Positions 26,630-37,180 of a DNA stretch of 64,000 bases are shown in pieces. The stretch comes from Nitrincola schmidtii (GTDB taxonomy: Bacteria > Pseudomonadota > Gammaproteobacteria > Pseudomonadales > Balneatricaceae): positions 1 through 64,000 of the forward strand of contig NZ_WBOL01000015.1 in the NCBI RefSeq assembly GCF_008973715.1. The letters run 5' to 3'. The notes beneath the pieces were generated by a model that made no database searches, was not told the DNA's origin, and worked only from the letters and a program-made list of their open reading frames with translations. The position numbers and the translations under genes were made by a program. Position 1 is the stretch's first letter, and each line of letters begins with the position of its first letter.

Positions 26630-29206
26630 TTAACGGAAAGTAAACTTCCCTGCTTCCACATCCACACCGATTTCACTACCGGGGGGATAATCGCCAGCCA
26701 GTAGTTTTTGCGCCAGCGGGTTTTCGATCCATTGTTGGATTGCACGCTTTAATGGACGTGCACCGTAAATGGGTTCGAAACCAACATCGACCAGTTTTTC
26801 CATGGCGGTTGGTGTCATGGTTAGGCGCAGATCGAATTCGGCCAAGCGCTTACGTAAGCGATCTAGCTGAATGTTGGCGATGCCTGCGACCTGATCTTTA
26901 CGCAAGCTATGGAACACCACCACTTCGTCGATACGGTTGATGACTTCGGGGCGGAAGTGCATACCGACGACTTCCATAACCGCATTTTTCATCAATTCAT
27001 AATCGTCATCGTCGCTGAAACCCTGTATCAAATCAGATCCCAGGTTAGAGGTCATGACGATGATGGTGTTACGGAAGTCAACAGTGCGACCTTGCCCATC
27101 GGTTAAGCGGCCATCTTCCAGCACTTGTAGCAAGATGTTAAAGACATCAGGGTGTGCTTTTTCCACTTCATCTAATAGAAGCACAGAGTAAGGTTTACGA
27201 CGCACGGCTTCGGTCAGGTATCCGCCTTCTTCATAACCCACATAGCCTGGAGGTGCACCAATTAAGCGAGCTACGGAGTGTTTCTCCATAAACTCGGACA
27301 TATCGATGCGAACCATCGCCTCTTCAGTGTCGAAAAGGAAGTTCGCCAGCGCTTTACACAGCTCGGTTTTACCCACACCCGTCGGTCCTAAGAATAGGAA
27401 GCTACCACTGGGGCGTGCAGGGTCGGATAAACCAGCACGTGAGCGACGAACGGCATTGGATACCGCAACCACGGCTTCACTTTGACCGACTACGCGACTG
27501 TGAAGTGCGTCTTCCATACGCAGCAGCTTGTCACGCTCGCCTTCCAACATTTTGCTAACGGGGATGCCGGTCCAACGCGCAACCACTTCGGCCACTTCTT
27601 CTTCGGTGACTTTGTTGCGTAGCAGTTTAGTCTCATGGGCACCCTGTTCGACCGAGTCTGCCGCTTGCAATTGTTTTTCCAGTTCAGGAATACGGCCGTA
27701 TTTAATCTCAGATGCTTTCGCTAGATCGCCTAAACGTCTTGCTTGTTCTTCCTCTAAGCGCGCTAACTCAAGCTTCTCTTTAACTTGAGCAGAGCCTTGC
27801 AGCGTGGCTTTTTCCGCTTTCCAGATCTCATCAAGGTCAGAGTATTCTTTCTCTAACTTGGTGATATTCTGCTCTAGCTCTTCTAAGCGCTTGCGCGTCG
27901 CCTCGTCTTTCTCTTTCTTTAGCGCTTCCCGTTCCATTTTTAGCTGAATCAAACGACGCTCTAAGCGATCCATGGATTCAGGCTTGGAATCCATTTCCAT
28001 ACGAATACGTGAAGCCGCTTCATCCACAAGATCGATGGCTTTATCCGGTAATTGTCGATCGGTGATGTAACGTTGGCTAAGCTTGGCGGCAGCAATAATT
28101 GCAGAGTCAGTGATATCGACACCGTGATGCACTTCGTAACGCTCTTTCAAGCCACGTAAAATCGCAATAGTGTCTTCTTCGCTGGGTTCATCGACAATCA
28201 CTTTTTGGAAACGACGTTCAAGTGCTGCATCTTTTTCGACATACTGGCGGTATTCATCCAAAGTGGTCGCGCCAACACAGTGCAATTCTCCACGCGCCAA
28301 CGCAGGCTTGAGCATGTTACCAGCATCCATCGCGCCTTCGCCTTTACCGGCACCGACCATGGTGTGCAGCTCGTCAATAAACAGAATGATTTGACCTTCC
28401 TGTTTCGACAGCTCATTCAATACTGCTTTTAAGCGTTCTTCAAATTCGCCACGGAATTTTGCGCCCGCAATTAATGAACCCATATCCAAGGCCAGCACAC
28501 GTTTGTGCTTTAAGCCTTCGGGAACTTCGCCATTGATGATGCGCTGTGCTAAGCCTTCGACGATAGCGGTTTTACCGACACCGGGTTCGCCGATAAGCAC
28601 GGGATTGTTTTTGGTTCGGCGCTGAAGTACTTGAATCGTGCGGCGTATCTCTTCGTCACGGCCAATCACAGGATCAAGTTTGCCGTTTTCAGCGCGCTCG
28701 GTTAGGTCAACACAGTATTTATCTAAGGCTTGACGAGATTCTTCAACATTAGGATCGGTCACGGCCGCACCCCCACGCATGTTGTTGATTGCTTCGATGA
28801 GTTTTTCACGCGTTACGCCCGCTTCTTTCAGGACACGGCCCGCGTCACTCTTATCATCCACCATTGCCAATAGCATTAATTCACTGGCGATATATTGGTC
28901 GCCACGTTGTTGTGCCAGTTTATCGGTCAGGTTGAACAGACGAGCCATATTTTGTGATAGGCGAATTTCACCGTCTGGATCGTTGACTTGCGGCAAACGA
29001 TCCAGTGCTTCACCGATTTTGCGAGTCAATAAAGGTAACTGAGCACCTGCTTGGCCCAGTAATGGACGAACCGAACCATCACGCTGCTCAATAAAAGCAG
29101 CGAGTAAGTGGATAGGTTCCATAAAGTTATGATCTTTGCCGACCGCTAATGACTGAGCATCAGTCAATGCGTCCTGCAACTTAGAGGTAAATTTATCGGG
29201 TCTCAT
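26630..29206 (-). CDS. clpB: ClpB disaggregase
   Basis: Hexameric AAA+ chaperone that, with DnaK, pulls proteins out of aggregates. Clp N domain at residues 1-145, first Walker A GEPGVGKT (~205), a long coiled-coil middle domain (~410-525), second Walker [10 protein letters not shown] (~605), and the C-terminal D2-small domain. 858 residues, full length. A sigma-32 promoter lies directly upstream. Confidence 0.98.
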   Translation of the reverse strand: MRPDKFTSKLQDALTDAQSLAVGKDHNFMEPIHLLAAFIEQRDGSVRPLLGQAGAQLPLLTRKIGEALDRLPQVNDPDGEIRLSQNMARLFNLTDKLAQQRGDQYIASELMLLAMVDDKSDAGRVLKEAGVTREKLIEAINNMRGGAAVTDPNVEESRQALDKYCVDLTERAENGKLDPVIGRDEEIRRTIQVLQRRTKNNPVLIGEPGVGKTAIVEGLAQRIINGEVPEGLKHKRVLALDMGSLIAGAKFRGEFEERLKAVLNELSKQEGQIILFIDELHTMVGAGKGEGAMDAGNMLKPALARGELHCVGATTLDEYRQYVEKDAALERRFQKVIVDEPSEEDTIAILRGLKERYEVHHGVDITDSAIIAAAKLSQRYITDRQLPDKAIDLVDEAASRIRMEMDSKPESMDRLERRLIQLKMEREALKKEKDEATRKRLEELEQNITKLEKEYSDLDEIWKAEKATLQGSAQVKEKLELARLEEEQARRLGDLAKASEIKYGRIPELEKQLQAADSVEQGAHETKLLRNKVTEEEVAEVVARWTGIPVSKMLEGERDKLLRMEDALHSRVVGQSEAVVAVSNAVRRSRAGLSDPARPSGSFLFLGPTGVGKTELCKALANFLFDTEEAMVRIDMSEFMEKHSVARLIGAPPGYVGYEEGGYLTEAVRRKPYSVLLLDEVEKAHPDVFNILLQVLEDGRLTDGQGRTVDFRNTIIVMTSNLGSDLIQGFSDDDDYELMKNAVMEVVGMHFRPEVINRIDEVVVFHSLRKDQVAGIANIQLDRLRKRLAEFDLRLTMTPTAMEKLVDVGFEPIYGARPLKRAIQQWIENPLAQKLLAGDYPPGSEIGVDVEAGKFTFR

Positions 29207-29267
29207 GCCCTTCTCCTTAATTCTGCATCCTGCGGCATCTTTGCAGCCGCTGTTACTGTTGCTGAAT

Positions 29268-29297
29268 TAAATGGGGCTTGAAACACCTCAATTCAAG
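29268..29297 (-). promoter_or_regulatory. sigma-32 heat-shock promoter of clpB
   Basis: Minus strand: CTTGAAT (297-291), 14-base spacer, CCCCATTTA (276-268), matching the CTTGAA / CCCCATNTA consensus. It lies about 60 bases upstream of the clpB ATG, after yfiH, so heat shock can raise clpB independently of rluD-yfiH. Confidence 0.9.
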
Positions 29298-29322
29298 TGG
29301 TTATTTTTTAAACAGTCAAAAA

Positions 29323-30057
29323 TTATTCTTCAATCCAGATCAAGCTGACCATACGACCTGTTTGTCCGTCACGACGATAGGAGTAGAAGTACTCACTATC
29401 GGTGAAGGTGCAGAAATCACCGCCATAGATATCAGTGACACCCGCGGCATTCAGGCGAATGCGGGCTAACTGATAGATATCCGCCAACCACTTTTCAGGA
29501 TTGGTGGGTGAACGCACAAAGGCATCGGAGGCGATGGGTTGGTTTTCACAGAAAGCCATAAACACATCATCGCCCACTTCGAAAGCCAAAGGACCAATCG
29601 CAGGACCTAACCAGACCTGAACCTCTTTCGGGTCGTCGAAGACAGCCAAGGTGTTCTCTAAAACACCAGCCGCCAATCCTCGCCAGCCCGCATGCGCAGC
29701 AGCCACTCGCGAACCCGAACGATTACTGAACAGCACCGGCAAGCAATCTGCGGTCATAATAGCGCAAGCCACACCGGGTTCATCGGTCCAGCAGGCATCT
29801 GCCGCCACGGGAAGATCATCTGGGTCGGCTTTAACCACCGCGCAGCCATGAACCTGTTCGAGCCATTGGGCTGGTTTTTTCAAACCCAGGGCTTTCTGCA
29901 GTATTTCTCTGTTGTGCTCGACGTGTTCAGGATCATCACCCACATGATAAGCAAAATTAAGTCCTGCGAAAGGATCTTTGCTGACGCCATCTATTCGCGT
30001 GGTGGTCAAGGCATGAACACTGGGCTTAACGGGCCAACTGGCTCTGATCAGTTTCAT
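29323..30057 (-). CDS. pgeF: YfiH/PgeF, laccase-domain purine nucleosidase-like / peptidoglycan editing factor
   Basis: 244-residue protein of the DUF152/Cu-oxidase_4 family. Metal/active-site residues are in LEQVHGCAV, TADCLPVL and AAHAGWRGLAAG. Family members have been assigned purine nucleoside phosphorylase/adenosine deaminase-like activity and a role in keeping wrong residues out of peptidoglycan. Co-transcribed with rluD (6-base gap), the common arrangement. Confidence 0.92.
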   Translation of the reverse strand: MKLIRASWPVKPSVHALTTTRIDGVSKDPFAGLNFAYHVGDDPEHVEHNREILQKALGLKKPAQWLEQVHGCAVVKADPDDLPVAADACWTDEPGVACAIMTADCLPVLFSNRSGSRVAAAHAGWRGLAAGVLENTLAVFDDPKEVQVWLGPAIGPLAFEVGDDVFMAFCENQPIASDAFVRSPTNPEKWLADIYQLARIRLNAAGVTDIYGGDFCTFTDSEYFYSYRRDGQTGRMVSLIWIEE

Positions 30058-30063
30058 CGTGTA

Positions 30064-31029
30064 TCACTCGTGATCGTTATTTGCCGCATCCTGTTTAAGC
30101 AGGATACGAAGAGATTCGAAGTCTTCAGGCAGATCGACTTCCCAACTCATCTGCTGACCCGTTTGAGGATGCCAGAGTTCCAATTTTTTTGCATGCAAGG
30201 CTTGGCGACGAAGGTGTTTTAACGCATCTTGCAACTCTTCAGAACAACCTTTCGGCAAACGGAAGCGACCGCCATACATAGGGTCACCCACCAACGGATA
30301 GTTAATGTGTGCCATGTGGACACGTATTTGATGAGTACGTCCCGTTTCTAATTTCAGGCGAATATGGGTGTGGGCGCGGAATTTTTCTAATACGCGATAG
30401 TGAGTAATCGCTTCTTTACCAACACCAACAACTGCCATCTTTTGACGATTCTTGGAGTGACGTCCCATGGGTTCATCCACACAGCCACCGCCGGTCATCA
30501 CACCCTGCACAATGGCTTCATATTCGCGTCCCATACTCCGATCTTGAAGCTGAGCCACTAAGTCGGTCTGTGCCTGAATGGTTTTAGCCACCACCATTAA
30601 ACCCGTGGTTTCTTTATCCAATCGATGGACGATGCCTGCTCTAGGTACATGAGCGATGGCTGGGCAATGGTGTAACAGCGCATTCAGTAACGTGCCATCG
30701 GCATGGCCAGCAGCGGGGTGTACAACCAAACCTGATGGCTTGTTAAGAATCAAAATATCATCATCTTCATAGACAATATCCAATGGAATCGACTGGCCGA
30801 CATGACGCTCTATCGCCTGAATTTCAGCAGAGATGACGATCTCTTCACCGCCGTTAAGCTTATCGCGTGGACGTTTTGCCTCACCATTAACGCGCAACGT
30901 ACCCTCTTTTATCCAACCTTGCAGTCGTGAACGTGAGTAATCGGGGAAAAGTTGCGAAACCGCTTGGTCCAGTCGTAAACCGAACATTTCTGCGGGTACG
31001 GTGGCTTGTAAATCAACCTGTTCTGACAT
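30064..31029 (-). CDS. rluD: 23S rRNA pseudouridine synthase RluD
   Basis: Makes pseudouridines 1911, 1915 and 1917 in helix 69 of 23S rRNA. An N-terminal S4 domain (residues ~15-75) precedes the catalytic domain with the active-site Asp in HRLDKETTGLMV. 321 residues. Divergent from bamD, as in most gammaproteobacteria. Confidence 0.96.
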   Translation of the reverse strand: MSEQVDLQATVPAEMFGLRLDQAVSQLFPDYSRSRLQGWIKEGTLRVNGEAKRPRDKLNGGEEIVISAEIQAIERHVGQSIPLDIVYEDDDILILNKPSGLVVHPAAGHADGTLLNALLHHCPAIAHVPRAGIVHRLDKETTGLMVVAKTIQAQTDLVAQLQDRSMGREYEAIVQGVMTGGGCVDEPMGRHSKNRQKMAVVGVGKEAITHYRVLEKFRAHTHIRLKLETGRTHQIRVHMAHINYPLVGDPMYGGRFRLPKGCSEELQDALKHLRRQALHAKKLELWHPQTGQQMSWEVDLPEDFESLRILLKQDAANNDHE

Positions 31030-31165
31030 CGTATACCAATCTTTGCTCTGGAGTGTTTTAGCTTAGCATCGGGTTGTGTTTTAATAGGCCCGATAAATGT
31101 ACTCTCAGTATAACTGAAACCGATCTGAAAGGTCTTATTCAGTCAACATCTCAGGATAAAGCGAT

Positions 31166-32143
31166 ATGCAACTTGTCAAAGTGATTGGCACCCTGATTCT
31201 CATTATGACCATGTCTGGTTGTTCATGGTTTGGTGGGGACAAAGCAATTCCCGATATTCCCGAACAGGTTCTTTACGATGATGCCATGAGCGCTCTCGAT
31301 GCCGGAAACTGGTCCTTAGCAATAGAACGCTTGCAGTTATTGGAAGCACGTTATCCTTTTGGGCGCTATTCTGAGCAAGCTCAGTTAGAACTCATTTACG
31401 CTTATTATCGAAATCGTGAGCCTGCTGCTGCGCGCGCTGCTGCTGATCGTTTCGTGCGTTTGCATCCAAACCATGAAAATATCGACTACGCCTATTATCT
31501 AAAAGGTTTAACCTCCTTTGAAGAAGATCGTAACTTTTTGGCGAGATTTTTACCCTTAGACGAAACTCAACGTGATCCGGGCGCGGCACTGGATTCATTT
31601 GAAAGTTTTTCAATCCTGTTAAATCGCTATCCCGATAGTGAGTTTGCTCCGGATGCACAACGTCGTATGCAGTACCTGAAGAACCGCTTGGCGACTTATG
31701 AAATCCATGTAGCTAGCTTCTATATGAAGCGTGAAGCTTGGGTAGCAGCAGCCAACCGTGGTCGTTATGTGGTTGAAAACTTGCAAGAGACGCCTGCGGT
31801 GCCTGATGCCTTAGCCATCATGGCAGAGTCTTATACCAAGTTAGGTATGCATGATCTGGCTGAAAACGCACTTGAAGTTCTTCGCGTTAACTTTCCAGAT
31901 TACGTGATTCTTCCTTTCTCGCCTCAGCGCTTCGATCTACTTTATACAGCGACGTTTGGTTTGTTAGGTGAAATTGAACCTGCCACGCCGGCGCGTCCCG
32001 TAAATCCTGATCGTATTCGTCAAACTGAAGCGGAAAACGCACCGAGCAGTGGTAATCGTTCATTACTACACCGTATCAGTTTTGGCACGCTGGGTAGTGA
32101 TGGTACTGAAGAAAGTGGTGAGTTGATCGAGCAAGGTCAATAA
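31166..32143 (+). CDS. bamD: BamD, outer-membrane assembly lipoprotein
   Basis: Essential partner of BamA in outer-membrane beta-barrel insertion. Lipobox MSGC (Cys ~19), then five TPR-like repeats (about residues 30-245; for example [37 protein letters not shown]). At 325 residues it has a ~70-residue polar C-terminal extension compared with E. coli BamD, as in Pseudomonas. It ends at a strong terminator. Confidence 0.96.
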   Translation: MQLVKVIGTLILIMTMSGCSWFGGDKAIPDIPEQVLYDDAMSALDAGNWSLAIERLQLLEARYPFGRYSEQAQLELIYAYYRNREPAAARAAADRFVRLHPNHENIDYAYYLKGLTSFEEDRNFLARFLPLDETQRDPGAALDSFESFSILLNRYPDSEFAPDAQRRMQYLKNRLATYEIHVASFYMKREAWVAAANRGRYVVENLQETPAVPDALAIMAESYTKLGMHDLAENALEVLRVNFPDYVILPFSPQRFDLLYTATFGLLGEIEPATPARPVNPDRIRQTEAENAPSSGNRSLLHRISFGTLGSDGTEESGELIEQGQ

Positions 32144-32174
32144 AACGCTGATGTGCGGATACTTCTTAATAGAC

Positions 32175-32200
32175 AAAAGCTACCTTCGGGTAGCTTTTTT
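32175..32200. terminator. Intrinsic terminator after bamD
   Basis: AAAAGCTACC-TTCG-GGTAGCTTTT stem-loop followed by T residues, 30 bases past the bamD stop. Confidence 0.9.
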
Positions 32201-32254
32201 GGTTATTTCAACACGGATGTGACCTATGTTAGAAACTTTCACATCTAAAATAGT

Positions 32255-32280
32255 TCTGTTATGTTATAACAAAATTAACA
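32255..32280. promoter_or_regulatory. Zur-like operator of the zinc operon
   Basis: The perfect palindrome TGTTATAACA (32262-32271), extended as TTATGTTATAACAAAATTAAC, resembles the gammaproteobacterial Zur box (ATGTTATA-AT-TATAAC type). It lies 40 bases ahead of a His-rich periplasmic protein gene. Assignment is by similarity and context. Confidence 0.6.
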
Positions 32281-32311
32281 CATCTCGTTTTTCATTTGGA
32301 GCAATCTCACC

Positions 32312-32938
32312 ATGGTTAAACTAACACTTCCTCTTATAATCGCCGCTGGCAGCCTTACTTTTGCTAACCTAACTCTAGCAAATAATCACTCACATGATCA
32401 CCATTCATCCCATGATCATGACCATGAGCAACACGCGTTAGATTCTCATGTTCATGGTATCGCTAATCTAGATATTGTTCTTGAGGACACTATGTTACTG
32501 GTCAGTATCAAAGCACCTGCTGCTGATTTAGTGGGTTTTGAACACACTGCCTCGTCAGATGAAGACAAAAATAAAGTGTATGACATGCTTGGAAAAATGG
32601 AGCTCGCTGATGTGCTTTGGACGCTTCCCGAAGCGGCACAGTGTGAGCGCCAAGATGTTCATGTAGAACATGATTTATTAAAAGATGATGGTCATAGTGG
32701 CCATGATCATGGTCATAAGCACGACCATGACCACAAGCACGATGAGGATCATGCGCACAGTGATGTATTGGTAGATTACCATTATGAGTGTGCGAACCCG
32801 GAACAATTAGGCAGTGTACGTGTCAATCTATTCGACAACTTCCCTTCACTGCATGACATTCAAGGACAGTTGATTTTACCGAGTGGTCAGAAAGGCCAAA
32901 CCTTAACCCCTGCACAAAATATGATTCAATTTAACTGA
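32312..32938 (+). CDS. zrgA: His-rich periplasmic zinc-binding protein (DUF2796, ZrgA-like)
   Basis: Probable zinc-capturing protein. Signal peptide (~residues 1-23, ending LALA region), a first His cluster (NHSHDHHSSHDHDHEQH, ~24-40) and a second (HDHGHKHDHDHKHDEDHAH, ~132-150) within a DUF2796 domain. Two cysteines may form a disulfide. 208 residues. The stop overlaps the ABC ATPase start (TGATG). The Zrg name is inferred from the Vibrio operon with the same protein types. Confidence 0.8.
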   Translation: MVKLTLPLIIAAGSLTFANLTLANNHSHDHHSSHDHDHEQHALDSHVHGIANLDIVLEDTMLLVSIKAPAADLVGFEHTASSDEDKNKVYDMLGKMELADVLWTLPEAAQCERQDVHVEHDLLKDDGHSGHDHGHKHDHDHKHDEDHAHSDVLVDYHYECANPEQLGSVRVNLFDNFPSLHDIQGQLILPSGQKGQTLTPAQNMIQFN

Positions 32939-33651
32939 TGACAAATACCGCTGCCATTGAACTCAAGCAACTGAAGTTTGCTTGGAAAGCTAAAGACTGG
33001 AAAGCTAAAGAAATCGTACTTGATATCCCTCAACTCCAGATCCCTAAAGGGGAGCAAGTATTTCTTAGAGGCGCCTCAGGCAGCGGTAAAAGTACATTGC
33101 TTAACCTGCTCGGTGGCTTAATGTCGCCGCAGCAGGGTCAAATAAAGTTGCTGGATCAAGCATTAGAGAATCGCTCTCAGCGCTTTCGCGATCGTTTTCG
33201 CGCTGATCATATTGGCGTATTGTTTCAACAGTTCAATTTGCTGCCTTACCTAAACCTTGTCGATAATGTGACCTTACCTTGTCGCTTCTCTACCCTGCGT
33301 CGTCAGAAAGCGGGTAACCCAGAAGCAACAGCAAAACAACTATTGGAGGCCTTAGGTTTAGCTCAATATATTGACCGACCCATACAAACAGCCGAGCTGT
33401 CTATCGGCCAACAGCAACGTGTGGCCGCCGCTAGGGCATTGATCGGTCAACCCGAGATTCTGCTAGCGGATGAACCCACCTCTGCACTGGATAGCGACAC
33501 CCGAGATCAATTTTTATCCTTACTTTCAGAGCAGTGTGCCAAGCATCAGATGACGCTGGTCTTTGTTAGCCACGATGTGAGCCTTAGTCACCACTTTGAT
33601 CGCGTGATCGACCTATCCGAGATCAACCAAGTCGAGGCTACGCCATGCTAA
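32938..33651 (+). CDS. ABC transporter ATP-binding protein (LolD/MacB type)
   Basis: Cytosolic ATPase subunit, 237 residues: Walker A GASGSGKST (~residue 47), Q-loop FQQFNLLPYLN, signature LSIGQQQRV, Walker B ILLADEPTSALD, and the H-loop SHDVS. It belongs to the class that works with FtsX-like permeases. It overlaps both neighbours, so it is tightly coupled in the putative zinc operon. Confidence 0.92.
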   Translation: MTNTAAIELKQLKFAWKAKDWKAKEIVLDIPQLQIPKGEQVFLRGASGSGKSTLLNLLGGLMSPQQGQIKLLDQALENRSQRFRDRFRADHIGVLFQQFNLLPYLNLVDNVTLPCRFSTLRRQKAGNPEATAKQLLEALGLAQYIDRPIQTAELSIGQQQRVAAARALIGQPEILLADEPTSALDSDTRDQFLSLLSEQCAKHQMTLVFVSHDVSLSHHFDRVIDLSEINQVEATPC

Positions 33652-34901
33652 CACTGGCCCTAAAAAGTCTTTGGAACCGTCGTGGTACCGCTGCGCTGAC
33701 ACTACTAACGATTGCGATCAGCGTTCTGTTACTGACTGGCGTCGATAAACTTCGTCATGATGCTCGAGAGGGGTTTTTCAATACCGTGTCTGGCACTGAC
33801 CTTATCGTCGGTGCACGCAGTGGATCCTTGCCTTTATTACTTTACTCCGTGTTTAACATCGGACAACCGACCAACAACATACGTTGGAGTAGTTATCAAC
33901 AAATAGCTAGCAATGATCAAGTGGCTTGGAGCATTCCGATTACACTGGGAGACTCACATCGCGGTTTTAGAGTCGTGGGGACCACCGGTGCTTATTTCGA
34001 GCATTATCGCTTTGGCAAGAACCAACCCGTAAGCTTTTCCCAAGGCCATCAATTTGATGATTTATTTGATGTCGTTATCGGTGCTGAAGTGGCACGTGCA
34101 CTGAATTATGCCATCGGTGACAAGGTCGTGATTGCTCACGGACTTGGTCGAGGCAGTTTTGCGAATCATGACGACAAGCCGTTTCAAGTCTCAGGTATCC
34201 TGCGGCCTACCGGAACCGCAATTGACCGCAATCTTTTCATCAGCCTCGCTGCATGGGAAGCCATTCATATGGATTGGCGAGCCGGTACTCGAATTCCAGG
34301 GTTGAATGTGGACGCCGATCAAGCGCGCGAAATGGATTTAACACCCACGCAAATTACCGCGTTTTTATTAGGTCTGGAATCACGTATCAGCACCTTTCAT
34401 TTGCAACGCGCTATCAATAATTTTCGTGCAGAACCTGTGCAAGCGATTCTACCGGGCGTTGCACTGCAAGAGCTATGGCAAGTGATGTCGATTGCTGAAC
34501 GAACCCTGATTATCATTTCTGGCTTTGTGGTGTTTGCCGGTTTTACAGGGATGCTAGGCATGCTACTGACCAGTTTAAATGAACGACGCCGAGAATTAGC
34601 GGTCTTACGTGCGGTAGGCGCCAGTCCTTTCCGTATTGTGATTTTATTGGTGTTTGAAGCGGTTTTACTGACCTTTTTAGGCATTTTGCTGGGTTTACTG
34701 CTGCTCGCCTTGATCACGTTGGGTGTTCAGGACTGGTTAGCGCTCGAGTATGGCATCTTTTTAAGCTCACCCGGCTGGCCAAATGCAACTCAGTGGAAGT
34801 TAATGGGTGCGGTGCAACTGGCCGGACTTTTCACTGGACTCATTCCCGCTTGGCGCGCATATCGCTATACTCTGGCAGATGGTTTAACACCCAGACTGTG
34901 A
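33645..34901 (+). CDS. FtsX/MacB-like ABC permease
   Basis: 418 residues: an N-terminal membrane helix (~15-35), a large periplasmic MacB-PCD-like domain (~40-270), then three helices (~283-310, 330-360, 380-400). Such type VII ABC permeases usually move lipoproteins or transmit mechanical signals rather than import ions, so its role in zinc uptake is an inference from the operon. It overlaps the ATPase gene by 7 bases. Confidence 0.88.
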   Translation: MLTLALKSLWNRRGTAALTLLTIAISVLLLTGVDKLRHDAREGFFNTVSGTDLIVGARSGSLPLLLYSVFNIGQPTNNIRWSSYQQIASNDQVAWSIPITLGDSHRGFRVVGTTGAYFEHYRFGKNQPVSFSQGHQFDDLFDVVIGAEVARALNYAIGDKVVIAHGLGRGSFANHDDKPFQVSGILRPTGTAIDRNLFISLAAWEAIHMDWRAGTRIPGLNVDADQAREMDLTPTQITAFLLGLESRISTFHLQRAINNFRAEPVQAILPGVALQELWQVMSIAERTLIIISGFVVFAGFTGMLGMLLTSLNERRRELAVLRAVGASPFRIVILLVFEAVLLTFLGILLGLLLLALITLGVQDWLALEYGIFLSSPGWPNATQWKLMGAVQLAGLFTGLIPAWRAYRYTLADGLTPRL

Positions 34902-34950
34902 ACCGTTAAAACTCTTAATCGAGCTGGATATCTATGCTGACCGGAGGCGT

Positions 34951-35511
34951 ATGCCTAAACTGCTACTAACGGCCTTTTTGGCTTTTTTCCTGTATTTACC
35001 TGTGCATGCTGATGATGCAGTGGTGTTTACCTGGGATGAGTTAATGCCGGAAGATTATGTATTAACGCTTGCTGATCTGATCGGTGACTTTGGTATCGAT
35101 CCCTTCACTTTCGATATTATTGATGATTATAGCCCCGAGGCAGAGCAGATGATGGATCATATGTTGCAAGTCCTTGCTTCGGCTCCTATTCGAGAAGAAC
35201 TGGATGGCAAGATGATCTCTATTCCGGGTTTTGTGGTGCCACTAGAAGCAGAACAAACCCGAGTGTTTCGTTTCTTCCTAGTGCCCTACTTCGGCGCCTG
35301 TATCCATGTTCCGCCTCCCCCCTCTAATCAAATTATTGATGTTCATTTTGAACCAGGTACAGAGGTAGAAAATCTTTGGGATGCCGTTTGGGTCACTGGA
35401 CGACTCAACACGGTTGATTTTCAGCACGAGATGGGAGCATCAGGTTATCGCTTGGAAGCCTTCCAAATCACCCCCTATGACTGGGACTCAGCCGAAGAGG
35501 GTGAATGGTAG
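34951..35511 (+). CDS. DUF3299 periplasmic protein
   Basis: 186 residues with a signal peptide (ending VHA) and a DUF3299 domain including ISIPGFVVPLE and PYFGACIHVPPPPSNQI, the conserved Cys-His-Pro segment. It is preceded by a strong GGAGG site. It commonly accompanies the DUF2796-ABC genes, so it probably serves the same zinc-related system. The activity is unknown. Confidence 0.85.
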   Translation: MPKLLLTAFLAFFLYLPVHADDAVVFTWDELMPEDYVLTLADLIGDFGIDPFTFDIIDDYSPEAEQMMDHMLQVLASAPIREELDGKMISIPGFVVPLEAEQTRVFRFFLVPYFGACIHVPPPPSNQIIDVHFEPGTEVENLWDAVWVTGRLNTVDFQHEMGASGYRLEAFQITPYDWDSAEEGEW

Positions 35512-35551
35512 TTGCTAACTCTATCATCACTTTTTATGGCGCGGGACAGAG

Positions 35552-37180
35552 CTACTCCCCCGCGCGCCATCCAGAGGTAATTGGATAACGACGATCACGT
35601 CCAAATCCTCTCTGAGTGATTCTAGGGCCTATCGGGGCTTGTCTACGCTTATACTCATTGATATCCACTAGGCGAATCACTCGATTCACAACCGCTTCCT
35701 CAAACCCCTCATCAATAATCGCGTGAGCACTGTAATCCTGCTCCACATACAATTCTAAGATACGATCTAAATCAGCATAATCAGGCAAAGAGTCTTGATC
35801 CTTTTGATCTGGCGCTAATTCAGCTGAAGGTGGACGGTCAATCACTCGCTGAGGAATAGCGGGTGAGCGTTTGTTGCGATGCTCGGATAGGCGATAGACC
35901 AGAGTTTTAGGCACATCTTTGAGTACATCAAAACCACCGGCCATATCGCCGTATAGCGTTGAATAGCCTACCGCCACTTCACTCTTATTACCTGTTGTCA
36001 GTACCAAGGCACCCGTTTTATTGGAGATCGCCATCAGTAAAACACCACGACAACGCGCTTGCAGATTTTCCTCGGTGGTATCCGCTTTTCGCCCTTCAAA
36101 TTCAGGAGCCAGTTGCTGCATAAAGCTCTCGTAAAGAGGCTCTATAGAAATAGAACTGTATTCAACACCTAACAGCTTTGCCTGAGCCTCTGCATCTTCA
36201 ACACTCATGCTTGCGGTGTAGCGGAAAGGCATCATCACCACTTTCACACGCTCTGGACCTAACGCGTCTACCGCAATAGCAGCAGTTAAACCCGAGTCGA
36301 TACCACCCGACAATCCAAGTACAACACTAGGAAAGCGGTTTTTTTCGACATAATCCCTGACACCTAACACCAGCGCTTCATAAACCGCATCTTCATGACT
36401 CAATGCAGGCACCGAAGGCTGTAATGGAATCACCTCACCAGACGCTAGATTCAGATCAACACAATCCAATGATTCAGCAAAATGAGCCGAGGCAAAGACT
36501 AGCTGACCCTGCGCATTCACCACCATTGAGCCACCGTCAAAAACCAACTCATCCTGACCGCCAACCTGATTGACATAGAGAATCACCGCGCCACTTTCTT
36601 GAGCACGCTGAGCCAGCACTTGCTGTCTCACATAGGTTTTTCCGGCATGGAAAGGGGATGCATTCAGGTTCAAAATCAATTGCGCCTGCTGTTCTTTTAA
36701 CTGAGCGACTGGCTCACTGTGCCAGATATCTTCACAGATACTTAATCCGATACGGCACCCTTTAAAACTAAACGTACCTGATTGTGTTCCTGCAACGAAA
36801 TAGCGTTTTTCATCAAACACTTGATAATTTGGCAAACACTGCTTGGCGTATTCGAAGATCAACTCACCATCCAGAATAACACCCGCCATATTGTAAAGCT
36901 GGCCGTTGTGATAACGAGGATAACCAATTACCAGAGCAATACCTTGTACACCGTCTTTCAATTGCTGCAATGCCTTATCAACACGGCGCTCAAGACTTGG
37001 GCGAAGCAACAGATCTTCCGGAGGGTAACCCGTCAAAGCTAACTCTGAACAGAGAAGAATATCCGCTTGATGTTGATCACGCGCGGTTTTTGCCGCCTGT
37101 AAAATACGTTCAACATTACCGGGAATATCACCGACAACAAAATTCAACTGGGCCATCGCGACCCGAAGGGTATCAGTCAT
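35552..37180 (-). CDS. nadE: Glutamine-dependent NAD+ synthetase
   Basis: Last step of NAD synthesis, amidating nicotinic acid adenine dinucleotide. The N-terminal nitrilase-type glutaminase (residues 1-260; catalytic Glu in SELALTGY, Lys near AKQCLPNY, Cys in SICEDIWH) makes ammonia for the C-terminal synthetase with the ATP loop SGGIDSG (~295). 542 residues. Monocistronic, convergent with the DUF3299 gene. Confidence 0.96.
   Translation of the reverse strand: MTDTLRVAMAQLNFVVGDIPGNVERILQAAKTARDQHQADILLCSELALTGYPPEDLLLRPSLERRVDKALQQLKDGVQGIALVIGYPRYHNGQLYNMAGVILDGELIFEYAKQCLPNYQVFDEKRYFVAGTQSGTFSFKGCRIGLSICEDIWHSEPVAQLKEQQAQLILNLNASPFHAGKTYVRQQVLAQRAQESGAVILYVNQVGGQDELVFDGGSMVVNAQGQLVFASAHFAESLDCVDLNLASGEVIPLQPSVPALSHEDAVYEALVLGVRDYVEKNRFPSVVLGLSGGIDSGLTAAIAVDALGPERVKVVMMPFRYTASMSVEDAEAQAKLLGVEYSSISIEPLYESFMQQLAPEFEGRKADTTEENLQARCRGVLLMAISNKTGALVLTTGNKSEVAVGYSTLYGDMAGGFDVLKDVPKTLVYRLSEHRNKRSPAIPQRVIDRPPSAELAPDQKDQDSLPDYADLDRILELYVEQDYSAHAIIDEGFEEAVVNRVIRLVDINEYKRRQAPIGPRITQRGFGRDRRYPITSGWRAGE

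Noticed and set aside
31166-32143. BamD C-terminal extension as something new
   Set aside because: Pseudomonas BamD is also longer than the E. coli protein, so this is a lineage trait.
35530-35572. G/C-rich hairpin between the DUF3299 gene and nadE as a terminator
   Set aside because: The stem has a bulge, includes the nadE stop codon, and lacks a T tract on either strand.
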